Assembly (NCBI RefSeq): GCF_020532625.1
Contig: NZ_JAJAUY010000056.1
Span: 1-35,920 of the forward strand
Length of the DNA stretch: 35,920 nt
Reading direction: 5' to 3'
Source: Streptomyces antimicrobicus
GTDB taxonomy: Bacteria; Actinomycetota; Actinomycetes; Streptomycetales; Streptomycetaceae
Both the position numbers and the translations under genes were made by a program. Shown one piece after another: positions 23,301-31,324 of this stretch. Numbering within the stretch: the stretch's first letter is position 1; each line of letters begins with the position of its first letter. The notes beneath the pieces are model-generated. The model saw only the letters and a list, made by a program, of their open reading frames with translations, made no database searches and was not told the DNA's origin.

Positions 23301-25705
23301 TCCGCGGCGACGTCCTTGTTGCCGTCCTTGTCGATGACGAGGTAGCCGACGGAGGCGGCCCCGGGCTTGAGGCGGACGTAGGCGAAGGCACCGTAGGCGT
23401 CGCGGCCGACGAAGTCGTGGCCGGCGGGCCAGGGCGTCGCCTCGCCGTCGGCCAGGTCGCCCCAGGCGTAGAGCCGCCAGCCGGTGTAGTCGCCGTCGGG
23501 GCGGTGGTAGTGGACCACGGCGTAGTCGCGCTGGGTGGCGGTGGGCGCCTCGACGGGCGGGAGCTGCCCGGCCGTGGAGGCGGCGACGGCGGAGGCGGTC
23601 CGCCCGGCCCGGTCCACCACGACGGCCTTGTAGCGCAGCGGCGTCCCGGCCGCGGCGCTCAGGTGCTGGGTGACCTTGTACGGGGCGTGGTCGGCGGAGC
23701 CGAGGACCTGCCAGCGGCCGTTGCCCTCCTGGGCGGCGAAGACGACCCGGTTGGTGCCGCCCCCGGTGATCTCGGCGGACAGCTCGACCGTGCCGGCGGC
23801 GCCGGCGGCCGGGGCCTTGAGGGTCAGGGCCGGGCGGGTGGCGGGCGCGGGCAGCGGCGCGGCCGCGCGCAGCACCGTGGAGCCGAGCGCGGGCACGGTG
23901 ACGCGGACCTTGCCGGTGGCGGTGACCCGGACCGCGCCCGAACCCCCGTACAGGGCGCGGAACTCGGTGGTGGTGGCGCTGTCGACGGGCACCTCGACGG
24001 TCACCGGCTCGGCGGCGTTGTTCACGGCGACGAGGTACTCGGTGCGGGCGCGGCCGTCCTTGCGGGTGGGGGCGTCGGTGCGGGTGAAGGCGTAGACGGA
24101 GCCCTCGGCGAGGCGTTCGCTCTGGACGCCGTCGCGCAGGGCCGGGTGGGCGCGGGTGAGGCCGCTGAGGTCGGCGATCTGCCGGTACAGCGGGTGCCGG
24201 CTGTCGTAGGCGTCCACGGCGTGGGTGCGGTCGGTGCCGAGCTGGTCGTCGTCGAGGTAGTCGGGGGTGCGGGAGGCGAACAGGGACTGCCGGGCGTCCT
24301 TGTCGCCGCCGGCGCCGGTGAAGCCCTGCTCGTCGCCGTAGTAGACGACCGGGTTGCCGCGCGAGAGGAACATCAGCTCGTTGGCGAGCCGGTAGCGGGC
24401 GAGCAGTTCCTGCTCCGGCGCGCCGGGGCGGTCCTGGCGCAGGAAGCTGCCGAAGCGGCCCATGTCGTGGTTGCCGAGGAAGGTCACCTGCTCGTAGGCG
24501 TTGGCCCGGTCGCTGCTGTACCGGTAGTCCTGTCCGAGCGTCGCGGCCAGCCGTGCGGCCCCGCCGCCCTGCGAGGCGTAGGCCCGTACGGCTTCCTGGA
24601 AGGGGAAGTCGAGGGTGGCGTCGAGCCGTCCCCGGGTGACGTACGGGGAGGTGGTGGCGGGGTCGGCCGAGTAGACCTCACCGAACATGAAGAAGTCGGG
24701 CCGGCCCTGCCGGGCGGCGTAGCGGTCGAGGGCGGTGGCCCACTGGGTCCAGAACTCCATGTTCACGTGCTTGACGGTGTCGATCCGGAAGCCGTCGATA
24801 CGGAAGTCGTGGACCCACTTCTCGTAGATCTTGCGCATCCCGCTGACGACCTCGGGGCGCTCGGTCCACAGGTCGTCCAGGCCGGCGAAGTCGCCCTGCT
24901 CGGAGGACTCGCCGGCGAAGGTGGAGTCGCCGCGGTTGTGGTACATCGCCGGGTCGTTGAGCCAGGCGGGGACCTTGAGGTTCTTCTTGGCCTCGGGGAC
25001 GACGGGGGTGCGCGGGAAGGCGTCCTGGTCGACGGGCGGGAAGGGCCGCTCGCCGTCGGCGTGGTCGGAGTCGTCGAAGGGCACGCCGTCCTTGGTCAGG
25101 TACGGGAAGGCGCCCTGGGACAGGTAGGAGGAGGACTGCTCGCGGTACTGGACGACGTCGGCGGTGTGATTGGTGATGACGTCGAAGAAGACCTTCATGC
25201 CCTTGGCGTGGGCCGTGTCGATCAGCCGGGTCAGGTCGTCGTTGGTGCCGAAGTGCGGGTCGACCTGGGTGAAGTCGGTGATCCAGTAGCCGTGGTAGCC
25301 GGCGGAGGCCTGGTCCCCGGTGCCCTGGACGGGCTGGTTCTTGAAGATCGGGGCCAGCCAGATCGCCGTGGTGCCCAGCCCCTTGACGTAGTCGAGCCGG
25401 TCGGTGAGTCCCTTGAGGTCGCCGCCCTGGTAGAAGCCCTTGTCGGCGGGGTCCAGGCCGGTCTGCAGCCGGGTGCCGGTCAGGCCGCCGCGGTCGTTGG
25501 CCGGGTCGCCGTTGGCGAACCGGTCGGGCAGCACGAAGTAGAACTGCTCCCGGGTCAGGTCGTGGCGCGCGGGCTGCGCCGCGAGCGCGGCGTCCGACGG
25601 CGGCGCGGGGGGCGGCGCGGCGGCCGCCGGAAGCGCGGGCAGGAGCGCGACCGCCAGGGCGGCGGCGACGGTCCCCGCGGCGGTGCGCAGGGCTGGGGGT
25701 ATCAC
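20330..25705 (-). CDS. pulA: Secreted pullulanase-type alpha-1,6-glucosidase with additional amylase module
   Basis: The 1,791-residue enzyme starts with GTG 7 bases after GGAG. A signal peptide (LRTAAGTVAAALAVALLPALPAAAA) directs secretion. Module 1 is a GH13 alpha-amylase, about 50-500, with D175 (DVITNH), nucleophile D309 (GFRIDTVKH), acid E343 (GEVYSAD) and D414 (NHDMGRF). Two PUD/CBM41-like starch modules follow at about 729-830 and 836-935. A CBM48-like domain lies near 1065-1160. Module 2 is a GH13 pullulanase with D1325 (DVVYNHT), D1398 (GFRFDLMGHH), E1435 (YGEGWNFGEV) and D1568 (VDAHDN). Both catalytic sites look intact, so it could hydrolyse both alpha-1,4 and alpha-1,6 bonds. It lies 46 bases after the alpha-amylase gene, probably one operon. 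Confidence 0.95.
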   Translation of the reverse strand: MIPPALRTAAGTVAAALAVALLPALPAAAAPPPAPPSDAALAAQPARHDLTREQFYFVLPDRFANGDPANDRGGLTGTRLQTGLDPADKGFYQGGDLKGLTDRLDYVKGLGTTAIWLAPIFKNQPVQGTGDQASAGYHGYWITDFTQVDPHFGTNDDLTRLIDTAHAKGMKVFFDVITNHTADVVQYREQSSSYLSQGAFPYLTKDGVPFDDSDHADGERPFPPVDQDAFPRTPVVPEAKKNLKVPAWLNDPAMYHNRGDSTFAGESSEQGDFAGLDDLWTERPEVVSGMRKIYEKWVHDFRIDGFRIDTVKHVNMEFWTQWATALDRYAARQGRPDFFMFGEVYSADPATTSPYVTRGRLDATLDFPFQEAVRAYASQGGGAARLAATLGQDYRYSSDRANAYEQVTFLGNHDMGRFGSFLRQDRPGAPEQELLARYRLANELMFLSRGNPVVYYGDEQGFTGAGGDKDARQSLFASRTPDYLDDDQLGTDRTHAVDAYDSRHPLYRQIADLSGLTRAHPALRDGVQSERLAEGSVYAFTRTDAPTRKDGRARTEYLVAVNNAAEPVTVEVPVDSATTTEFRALYGGSGAVRVTATGKVRVTVPALGSTVLRAAAPLPAPATRPALTLKAPAAGAAGTVELSAEITGGGTNRVVFAAQEGNGRWQVLGSADHAPYKVTQHLSAAAGTPLRYKAVVVDRAGRTASAVAASTAGQLPPVEAPTATQRDYAVVHYHRPDGDYTGWRLYAWGDLADGEATPWPAGHDFVGRDAYGAFAYVRLKPGAASVGYLVIDKDGNKDVAADRTLDVTRTGEIWLEQGQEAVRTERPAHPPQDTAKAVLHHRRADGAYDGWGLHVWTGAAQPTDWSKPLPPARFDAYGAVYEVPLAPGATSLSYILHKGDEKDLPADQSLDLRAAGHEVWLLAGQDKPLLPQPTGSAAALDLAKSQAVWLDRDTVAWNAPEAAASVQLLASRAGAVTVRDGRLVEGGAQWLRLTPTRLTDAQRQKFPHLAGQRAFTVDPRDRDRVREALRGQLVASARTATGAVLAATGVQLAGVLDDLYATQAPLGPVFSRDKVTLSVWAPTAQQVALELDGRTLPMRRDDATGVWSATGGRSWAGKPYRFAVTVWAPTVRQVVTNLVTDPYSTALTTDSRRSLAVDLAAPALQPPGWRELKKPAAVPFTSAQIQELHIRDFSVADPTSRHPGQYLAFTDTDSAGMKHLRALAASGTSYVHLLPAFDFGTVPENPADRTAPACDLKVYAPDSEQQQACVAAAAAKDGFNWGYDPLHYTVPEGSYASDPDGTARTVEFRRMVQALGGAGLRTVMDVVYNHTVAAGQSEQSVLDRIVPGYYQRLLPDGTVATSTCCANTAPENAMMGRLVVDSVVTWAKQYKVDGFRFDLMGHHPKANILAVRQALDALTPEKDGVDGKQIVLYGEGWNFGEVADDARFVQATQKNLAGTGIATFSDRARDAVRGGGPFDEDPRVQGFASGLYTAPNASPAGGSPEQQKARLLHAQDLIKVGLTGNLAGYRFTDSGGRTVTGAQVDYNGQPAGYAAAPGDALAYVDAHDNESLYDALTYKLPAGTTEADKARMQVLALATATLSQGPALSQAGTDLLRSKSLDRNSYDSGDWFNAVHWDCRAGNGFGRGLPPAADNRAKWPYAKPLLTGPVPGCAEIEAASAAYRDLLRIRTTEPGFALTTAADVQNRLAFPLSGPGETPGVITMTLDDLVIVFNATPTEQSPRLAALAGQGYRLHPVQATGSDPVARRAAYDRATGTFSVPARTVGVFTRR

Positions 25706-25751
25706 GGCAGGACTCCTCGGCTGGGACGGGGCGGCGGGCGGGGGTGGCGGG

Positions 25752-27464
25752 TCAGGGGCGCCAGGTGTCGTTCAGGGTGACCTTGCCGCTCGCGGGGACG
25801 GTGGCGGTGCGGTTGGCCCCGCTCTCCCAGGTGACGTTGCCGGCGCCGTCCTTGCGGACGTACTTGTACGCGAAGGTGGTGCCGGCCGGGAGGGCGACGT
25901 CGAGCTTCCACACCGGGTAGGCGGCCGGGTCGAGCTTGAGGGCGGCACCGGTGTTCCAGCCGCCGAGCGCGGCGTGGTCGCCGGTGACGTGGATGTTCTG
26001 GCCGGGGACGGTGGTGGCCTGGACGGCGAAGGACGCCCCGGCGGCGGGCGCGGCGGGGCCGCAGGTACGGGCGCCCACGTGGAGGGCGAGGGCGGTCCCG
26101 GCGGGGACGGTCGCGGTGAACTGGCCGGAGCCGTTCACGGTCACCGACCGCCCGCTCTGCACGTCGCAGTAGTCACCGGCGGCGAGGGCGGACTGGAAGG
26201 TGCGGGTGAGGGGCGCGCCCTCGTGGTTGATCACGACGTACGCCTTGTCGCCGCGGCCGAAGGCGATCCGGTCGGCGCCGTCGTCCCACCAGTTCGTGAC
26301 GCCCTGACCGCGGGCCACGTTCCGGAAGGCGACCATCGAGGAGATCTCGCGCCAGGCGTGCTGGCACTTCCAGCCGTCGCTGTAGCAGGCGTTGACGGCG
26401 CCGCCGAGCGGCGGCCCGGCGTCCTTGTCGGTCCACTCGTAGCCCGAGTGCACGTCCGGGGAGCCGTAGGGCCAGGCCAGCATGAACACGCCGGCGAGGG
26501 TGTAGGCGGAGCCGTCCTTGTAGGAGAGGGTGTCGCCGACCCGCTCGGTGTCGTGGTTGTCGACGAAGACGCCGGCCTTCGCGGACGGCATGTAGCCCCA
26601 TCCCTCGCCGAAGTTCTTCAGGTAGGCGAGGTTCTCGTTCTGGAAGACCCGCTTGAGGTCCCGGGCGTACCGGAACTCCTGCACGTCGCCGTTGCCGAGG
26701 TACTCGGCGGGGTCCACGGCCTCCCCGGCGCCGTGGATGGCCTCCTGCTTCCAGTAGACGTCCGGCTTGGTCAGGCGGGACTTGATGTTCGCGAGGTCGG
26801 CGGCCGGCATGTGCTTGGCGGCGTCGATCCGGAACCCGTCGACGCCCAGCGACAGCAGGTCGTTGAGGTACCCGGCGATCCGCCCCCGCACGTACTCCTC
26901 ACCGGTGTCGAGGTCGGCGAGCTGCACGAGCTCGCACGCCTGCACGTCGGTGCGGTCCCGGTAGTTGCTGATGGTGGCCCGGCAGTCGTCCATGTCGGCA
27001 CCGGAGTAGATGCCGGGATAGCCGTACTTGGTGTACGCCGACCCGCCGGTGCCGACGCCGTCCCCGGCGGCCATGTGGTTGACGACCGAGTCCGCCACGA
27101 CCTTGACCCCGGCGGCGTGGCAGGCGTCCACCATGGCCTTGAAGGCGGCCCGGTCACCGAGCCGTCCGGCGATCTTGTAGCTGACGGGCTGGTACGAGGT
27201 CCACCACTGCGGTCCCTGGATGTGCTCCTGCGGCGGCGACACCTGGACGTACCCGTACCCGGCGGGTCCGAGGGTGTCGGTGCAGGCCTTGGCGACGGAG
27301 TCGAACCGCCACTCGAACAGCACGGCGGTGACGTCCTTCTCGCCCGGCGGCACGGCGAGGGCGGGGCCGGTGGCCGTCGCGGTGACGCCGACGGTGGCCG
27401 AGACGAACGCCGTGGCCGCGACCATGGCTCTGGCGGCGCGACGGGGGATGCGGATGGGTCGCAT
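25752..27464 (-). CDS. Secreted alpha-amylase with C-terminal starch-binding domain
   Basis: The 570-residue enzyme starts at an ATG 6 bases after AGGAGG. The signal peptide includes RRAARAMVAATAFVSATVGVTATATGPALA. The GH13 barrel has D125 (DSVVNH), nucleophile D214 (GFRIDAAKH), acid E241 (KQEAIHG) and D305 (DNHDTER). FEWRFDSVAKACTDTLGP and CQHAW, with paired Cys, are typical of the animal/Streptomyces amylase subfamily. The last ~100 residues (QATTVPGQNIHVTGDHAALGGWN) form a CBM20 raw-starch-binding domain. It acts outside the cell on alpha-1,4 bonds of starch. Operator-like CTTGC repeats lie 60-85 bases upstream, so control by the maltose repressor is likely. Confidence 0.96.
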   Translation of the reverse strand: MRPIRIPRRAARAMVAATAFVSATVGVTATATGPALAVPPGEKDVTAVLFEWRFDSVAKACTDTLGPAGYGYVQVSPPQEHIQGPQWWTSYQPVSYKIAGRLGDRAAFKAMVDACHAAGVKVVADSVVNHMAAGDGVGTGGSAYTKYGYPGIYSGADMDDCRATISNYRDRTDVQACELVQLADLDTGEEYVRGRIAGYLNDLLSLGVDGFRIDAAKHMPAADLANIKSRLTKPDVYWKQEAIHGAGEAVDPAEYLGNGDVQEFRYARDLKRVFQNENLAYLKNFGEGWGYMPSAKAGVFVDNHDTERVGDTLSYKDGSAYTLAGVFMLAWPYGSPDVHSGYEWTDKDAGPPLGGAVNACYSDGWKCQHAWREISSMVAFRNVARGQGVTNWWDDGADRIAFGRGDKAYVVINHEGAPLTRTFQSALAAGDYCDVQSGRSVTVNGSGQFTATVPAGTALALHVGARTCGPAAPAAGASFAVQATTVPGQNIHVTGDHAALGGWNTGAALKLDPAAYPVWKLDVALPAGTTFAYKYVRKDGAGNVTWESGANRTATVPASGKVTLNDTWRP

Positions 27465-27523
27465 GGGGCTCCTCCTGGCGGAGAGGTGGGGATGGTGGCG
27501 ACCGTAGGGGCGACCCCGAAGTG

Positions 27524-27550
27524 TTGCAAGACCTTGCGCAAGAGATTGCA
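27524..27550 (-). promoter_or_regulatory. Maltose-repressor-type operator before the alpha-amylase
   Basis: TTGCAA (27524-27529), the perfect palindrome CTTGCGCAAG (27533-27542) and TTGCA (27546-27550) form three TTGC half-sites spaced about one helical turn apart. They lie 60-86 bases upstream of the amylase start. Direct repeats of CTTGCAG-type elements are an established feature of Streptomyces amylase promoters controlled by LacI-family MalR/Reg1. Confidence 0.75.
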
Positions 27551-27581
27551 GAATTGTTTCCGAGCCGGAAGCGGACACGGA

Positions 27582-27615
27582 ACGGCCCCCGCTCCTGGCG
27601 CGGAGCGGGGGCCGT
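27582..27615 (-). terminator. Strong hairpin terminator after the lectin gene
   Basis: ACGGCCCCCGCTCC and GGAGCGGGGGCCGT form a perfect 14-bp stem around a 6-base loop, 16 bases past the lectin stop. It separates the lectin unit from the alpha-amylase promoter. Confidence 0.88.
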
Positions 27616-27630
27616 AGGGCTCGGACGGGG

Positions 27631-28098
27631 TCAGCAGGCACCGGAGATGGGCGTGTGCCCGACGTAGGTGACCCCGCTCCGATTGATGTCGACGGTCTCA
27701 CCGGCGAGCCCCATGGTGTTGCTCGCCCAGAGGGCCTGGTTCCAGGGCGTGTAGACGACGAAGTTCCCGTCGCCCTGGTAGATGGCGTAGTTCCGGGCCC
27801 CGTTGTTGGTGCCGGACGCCCAGCACACCTTGGTGAAGCCGTACCTGGCGTCGGTCTTGTACTGCACCAGGTTCCCGTCGGTCTGCATGACCAGCTTGTA
27901 CTGGATGTACCCGTTGATGTACGGGTTCCAGTCCATGCGGGAGATGGACTCGCCGGGCGACAGGCTCTCCCCCCGGTAGAGCCGGTCGCCGTAGGAGTGC
28001 GCGGCGGACGCGGAGCCGGCACCGGCCAGCACCCCGCCCGCGGCGAGAGCGGTGACGGCCAGCGCCCCGGCGGCGACCCGACGCAGTTTCGTGAGCAT
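27631..28098 (-). CDS. Secreted bulb-type (mannose-binding) lectin-like protein
   Basis: The 155-residue protein starts at an ATG preceded by GGAGGGG. A Sec signal peptide (LRRVAAGALAVTALAAGGVLAGAGSASAA) would be cleaved near residue 33. The mature part has two B-lectin repeats with the QxDxNxVxY sugar-binding pattern: QTDGNLVQY at 72-80 and QGDGNFVVY at 108-116. These are followed by ALWASNT. Cys92 and Cys155 could pair. Family members bind mannose or other glycans; some bacterial ones are lectin-like bacteriocins, but this one has only one small domain. It sits between starch genes, so a role in glycan binding near the surface is possible but unproven. Confidence 0.85.
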   Translation of the reverse strand: MLTKLRRVAAGALAVTALAAGGVLAGAGSASAAHSYGDRLYRGESLSPGESISRMDWNPYINGYIQYKLVMQTDGNLVQYKTDARYGFTKVCWASGTNNGARNYAIYQGDGNFVVYTPWNQALWASNTMGLAGETVDINRSGVTYVGHTPISGAC

Positions 28099-28177
28099 GA
28101 CGTTCCCCTCCAGGTAGGACACGGGACCCGGCCGGCCCCGCCCCCCGATCCTCGAACGCCGCCCCCGCCCCCGCGAT

Positions 28178-28199
28178 CCTTTCGGCTTCGGCCGAAAGG
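28178..28199 (-). terminator. Hairpin with TTCG loop between two secreted-protein genes
   Basis: CCTTTCGGC-TTCG-GCCGAAAGG forms a 9-bp stem with a four-base loop, 28 bases past the small secreted protein's stop. It probably ends that transcript, so the lectin gene downstream may have its own promoter in the ~80-base gap. Confidence 0.75.
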
Positions 28200-28226
28200 T
28201 GCTGCCGCCGGGGGTGCGGCGGGTGG

Positions 28227-28490
28227 TCACCTGAGCAGGCCGCCCAGGGCCGTGGCGTCCCTCGGGGCCGGGGACATGCCGAAGACGAGGCCGCCGACCT
28301 GGCGCTTGGCGTCCCGGACCGTCGGGGTGAGGAAGCGCAGCGACAGGATGTTGTCGAGGCTGAGGGGACCGGCCGTGGTGCCGGTGCCGTGGTGGGCCGG
28401 GGCGGCCTGGGACGCGGGGGCGCAGACGAGGGCGAGGACGACGGCCAGGGCCGCTCCCGCCGTGGCGCGGCGGACGGTGCAGTGGGTCAC
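28227..28490 (-). CDS. Small secreted protein, unknown function (87 aa)
   Basis: The product starts with GTG after GGGGA and has a signal peptide (RRATAGAALAVVLALVCAPASQAA) cut near residue 30. The mature ~57 residues read PAHHGTGTTAGPLSLDN, then ILSLRFLTPTVRDAKRQV, then GGLVFGMSPAP and a GGLLR end. There is no Cys in the mature part and no recognised domain. The single LRFLTPTVRDAKRQVGGLVF stretch could form an amphipathic helix. It lies between the LacI-type regulator and the lectin gene, with hairpins on both sides, suggesting a monocistronic unit. Codon use is normal for the genome. Confidence 0.65.
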   Translation of the reverse strand: MTHCTVRRATAGAALAVVLALVCAPASQAAPAHHGTGTTAGPLSLDNILSLRFLTPTVRDAKRQVGGLVFGMSPAPRDATALGGLLR

Positions 28491-28534
28491 GCCGTCCCCA
28501 ACGCCGCCGGCCCCGCCGGGTAATGGGTCATGGG

Positions 28535-28586
28535 CCGAACGGGTCGGCCGGACAGGACGGCCGAACGGGTCGGCCGGACAGGACGG
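28535..28586. repeat. Exact 26-bp tandem duplication
   Basis: A 26-base unit beginning CCGAACGGGTCGGCCGGAC occurs twice without change at 28535-28560 and 28561-28586, abutting the terminator of the LacI-type gene. The same CGAACGGGTC string type occurs before the gene at 14881. No gene overlaps it. Confidence 0.9.
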
Positions 28587-28618
28587 CGCCGGGACCCGTG
28601 AGGACGGGTCCCGGCGCC
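28585..28618 (-). terminator. Hairpin terminator after the LacI-type regulator
   Basis: GGCGCCGGGACCCGT and ACGGGTCCCGGCGCC form a perfect 15-bp stem with loop GAGG, 27 bases past the regulator stop. It closes the malEFG-glucosidase-regulator unit. Confidence 0.88.
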
Positions 28619-28644
28619 GGGCGGGGTCTCGGGGGGTCCCCGAG

Positions 28645-29661
28645 TCAGAGGGCCGGAGGGTGCGAGGTCGAGCCTCGGACCACCAGCTCCGGCTGGAAGA
28701 CGAACTCCGTGCGCTGGACCGGCGTCCCCCCGACCGCCTCCAGCAACGCTCCGACCGCCGCCGTGGCCATGGCGCGGACCGGCTGGCGGACCGTGGTCAG
28801 CGGCGGATCGGTGAACGGGATCAGCGGGGAGTCGTCGAAGCCGACGACCGAGACGTCCTCGGGCACCCGCAGGCCGCGCTCGCGCACCGCCCGTATCACC
28901 CCCAGCGCCATCGGGTCGCTGCCGCACACGACGCCGGTGCAGCCGCGGTCCAGCAGCGCGCCGCCCGCGGCGTGGCCGCCCTCGACGGTGAACAGCGTCG
29001 ACTGCACGTCCGCGTCGTCGACCGCCCGCCCGAGCTCGGCCAGCGCCGCCTTGAACCCTTCCGCCTTCCGCGCCGACGGCACGTACCGGGTCGGCCCGAT
29101 GGCCAGCCCGATCCGCTCGTGGCCGAGGTCGGCGAGGTGGCGGACCGCCATCCGGGCGGCGGCCCGGTCGTCGGGCGACACGAACGGCGCGTTCACGTGC
29201 TCGTTGAAGCCGTTGATCATCACGAACGGCACCCCGCGCGCGGCCAGCCGCTGGTACCGGGCCGGATCAGCGGCCCCGTCCGCGTGCAGCCCGCTCAGGA
29301 AGACGATCCCGGTGACGCCGCGCTCCTCCAGCTGCTCGACGAGCTCGTCCTCCGTGGCCCCGCCGGGCGTCTGCGTGCACAGCACCGGCGTGTACCCGTG
29401 CCCCGCCAGGGCCTGCTCGATGACCTGCGCGAACGCCGGGAAGATCGGGTTGGTGAGCTCCGGGATCAGCAGCCCGACCAGGCCGTTGCTGCGCCGCCGC
29501 AACCGCACCGGCCGCTCGTAGCCCAGCAGGTCCATGGCGGCCAGCACCTTGTGCCGGGTCCCGGCCGCCACGCCCGCCTTGCCGTTGAGCACACGGCTGA
29601 CCGTCGCCTCGCTGACCTGGGCCTGCGCGGCGATGTCCGTCAGCCGGAGAGGGGAGGTCAC
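28645..29661 (-). CDS. malR: LacI-family maltose regulon repressor
   Basis: The 338-residue protein has the LacI helix-turn-helix at the N-terminus (LRLTDIAAQAQVSEATVSRVLNGKAGVAAGTRHKVLAAMDLLGYERP). A periplasmic-binding-protein-like effector domain follows (GLVGLLIPELTNPIFPAFAQVIEQAL, FLSGLHADGAAD, VVGFDDSPLIPFTDPPLTTVRQP). It closely resembles, from memory, Streptomyces MalR/Reg1, which represses mal and amylase genes until maltotriose-type inducers appear. The GTG start overlaps the glucosidase stop (GTGA). In S. coelicolor, as I recall, malR lies upstream of malE; here it ends the operon, giving built-in autoregulation. Confidence 0.88.
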   Translation of the reverse strand: MTSPLRLTDIAAQAQVSEATVSRVLNGKAGVAAGTRHKVLAAMDLLGYERPVRLRRRSNGLVGLLIPELTNPIFPAFAQVIEQALAGHGYTPVLCTQTPGGATEDELVEQLEERGVTGIVFLSGLHADGAADPARYQRLAARGVPFVMINGFNEHVNAPFVSPDDRAAARMAVRHLADLGHERIGLAIGPTRYVPSARKAEGFKAALAELGRAVDDADVQSTLFTVEGGHAAGGALLDRGCTGVVCGSDPMALGVIRAVRERGLRVPEDVSVVGFDDSPLIPFTDPPLTTVRQPVRAMATAAVGALLEAVGGTPVQRTEFVFQPELVVRGSTSHPPAL

Positions 29662-31262
29662 CCCGACGTCACCTGCCACCACACCGTGGTGTCGCCCGGC
29701 AGCACCCCCGGCTCGGCCTGCTCGCCGGAGGCCAGCAGCGGCACGCCCGGGGCGGCGAACGCCACCGGCTCGGTGGTGGTGTTGGCCGTGCAGACGAAGT
29801 CGCCCCGGCGGAAGGCCAGCACGCCCTCGGGCGCGGCGAGCCACTCCACGGCGTCACCGGCGCCGAGCGCCGGGTGCTCCCGGCGTATCCGCAGCGCCTC
29901 GCGGTAGAGCTCCAGGGTGGAGCCCTCGCGCCCGGTCTGCGCCTCGACGCTCAGCTCCGCCCAGGCCTCCGGCTGCGGCAGCCAGCTGCCGCCGGGCCCG
30001 AAGCCGTACGGCGCCTCGGTGCCGGACCACGGGATCGGCACCCGGCAGCCGTCGCGCAGGCCGTCCTGGCCGTTCTCCTTGAAGAACGACGGGTCCTGGC
30101 GCACCTCGTCGGGCAGGTCGACGACCTCGGGCAGGCCGAGCTCCTCGCCCTGGTAGACGTACGCCGAGCCGGGCAGCGCCAGCATCAGCAGGGCCGCGGC
30201 CCGCGCCCGCCCGAGGTCGCCCCCGAAGCGCGTGCGGTGGCGGACCACGTCGTGGTTGGACAGCACCCAGGTCGTGGGGGCGCCCACCGGCCGCATCGCG
30301 TCGAGCGAGTCGTCGATCGCGGCGCGCAGCGCGGCGGCGTCCCAACCGGTGCCGAGGTAGTGGAAGTTGAAGGCCTGGTGCAGCTCGTCCGGCCGCAGGT
30401 ACAGCGCGGTCCGGTCGGCGCTCGGCGTCCAGGCCTCGGCGACGCCGATGCGGTCGCCGTCGTACTCGTCGAGGATCTTGCGCCAGGAGCGGTAGATCTC
30501 GTGGACGCCGTCCTGGTCGAAGAACGGCAGCACCTGGTTGCCCAGCAGCTTCAGCTGCTCGTCGCGGCCGAGGTCGGGCAGCCCCGGCGCCTTGACCAGG
30601 CCGTGGGCGACGTCGATGCGGAAGCCGTCGGTGCCCAGGTCCAGCCAGAACCGCAGGATCGAGCGGAACTCGTCCTGGACGGCGGGGTGTTCCCAGTTGA
30701 AGTCGGGCTGCTCGGGGGCGAAGAGGTGCAGGTACCACTCGCCGTCGGCGACCCGGGTCCACGCGGGCCCGCCGAAGATCGACTCCCAGTCGTTGGGCGG
30801 GAGCTCCCCGTCCGCGCCCCGGCCCGGCCGGAAGTGGAACCGCTCGCGCAGCGGCGTGCCCGGGCCCTCGCGCAGCGCCTGCTTGAACCATTCGTGCTGG
30901 TCGGAGCAGTGGTTGGGGACGAGGTCCACGATGATGCGCAGGCCCAGGCGGTGGGCCTCGCGGATGACGGCGTCGGCGTCGTGCAGGGTGCCGAACATGG
31001 GGTCGATGGCCCGGTAGTCGGCCACGTCGTAGCCCGCGTCGGCCTGCGGGGAGGCGTAGAACGGGCTCAGCCAGACGGCGTCGACGCCCAGTTCCTTGAG
31101 GTAGGGCAGTCGGCTCCGGATGCCTTCGAGATCGCCCATGCCGTCGCCGTTGGAGTCGGCGAAGCTGCGCGGATAGACCTGGTAGATCACCGCGTCTCTC
31201 CACCAGCCCCCCGGCTGGGTCCCGGTCGGGGTCTGGAGGCTGTCGGTGAGGTGCTGGGTCAT
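29658..31262 (-). CDS. aglA: GH13 alpha-glucosidase, cytoplasmic
   Basis: The 534-residue enzyme has no signal peptide. GH13 residues are D113 (DLVPNH), nucleophile D217 (GFRIDVAHG), acid E276 (GVAEAW) and D338 (NHDVVRH). WWRDAVIYQVYPRSFADSNGDG at the N-terminus is typical of oligo-1,6-/alpha-glucosidases acting on short maltodextrins. It would release glucose from oligosaccharides imported by MalEFG. The ATG at 31262 follows AAGGA by 5 bases; a longer frame upstream runs antisense through malG and is rejected. It lies 62 bases after malG and overlaps the LacI-type gene. A close paralogue starts at 34688. Confidence 0.95.
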   Translation of the reverse strand: MTQHLTDSLQTPTGTQPGGWWRDAVIYQVYPRSFADSNGDGMGDLEGIRSRLPYLKELGVDAVWLSPFYASPQADAGYDVADYRAIDPMFGTLHDADAVIREAHRLGLRIIVDLVPNHCSDQHEWFKQALREGPGTPLRERFHFRPGRGADGELPPNDWESIFGGPAWTRVADGEWYLHLFAPEQPDFNWEHPAVQDEFRSILRFWLDLGTDGFRIDVAHGLVKAPGLPDLGRDEQLKLLGNQVLPFFDQDGVHEIYRSWRKILDEYDGDRIGVAEAWTPSADRTALYLRPDELHQAFNFHYLGTGWDAAALRAAIDDSLDAMRPVGAPTTWVLSNHDVVRHRTRFGGDLGRARAAALLMLALPGSAYVYQGEELGLPEVVDLPDEVRQDPSFFKENGQDGLRDGCRVPIPWSGTEAPYGFGPGGSWLPQPEAWAELSVEAQTGREGSTLELYREALRIRREHPALGAGDAVEWLAAPEGVLAFRRGDFVCTANTTTEPVAFAAPGVPLLASGEQAEPGVLPGDTTVWWQVTSG

Positions 31263-31324
31263 GTCGTCCTTGGTAGAGATCGGGCCGGTTCGTACGTCGG
31301 CACTGCGGGGGGCACCGCGGGTGG

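Noticed and set aside
20147..25780. 1,877-codon open frame antisense to the pullulanase gene
   Set aside because: It is the mirror of a GC-biased coding sequence, with Gly/Val/Gly-rich composition and no domains, while the minus strand encodes clear GH13 and carbohydrate-binding modules.
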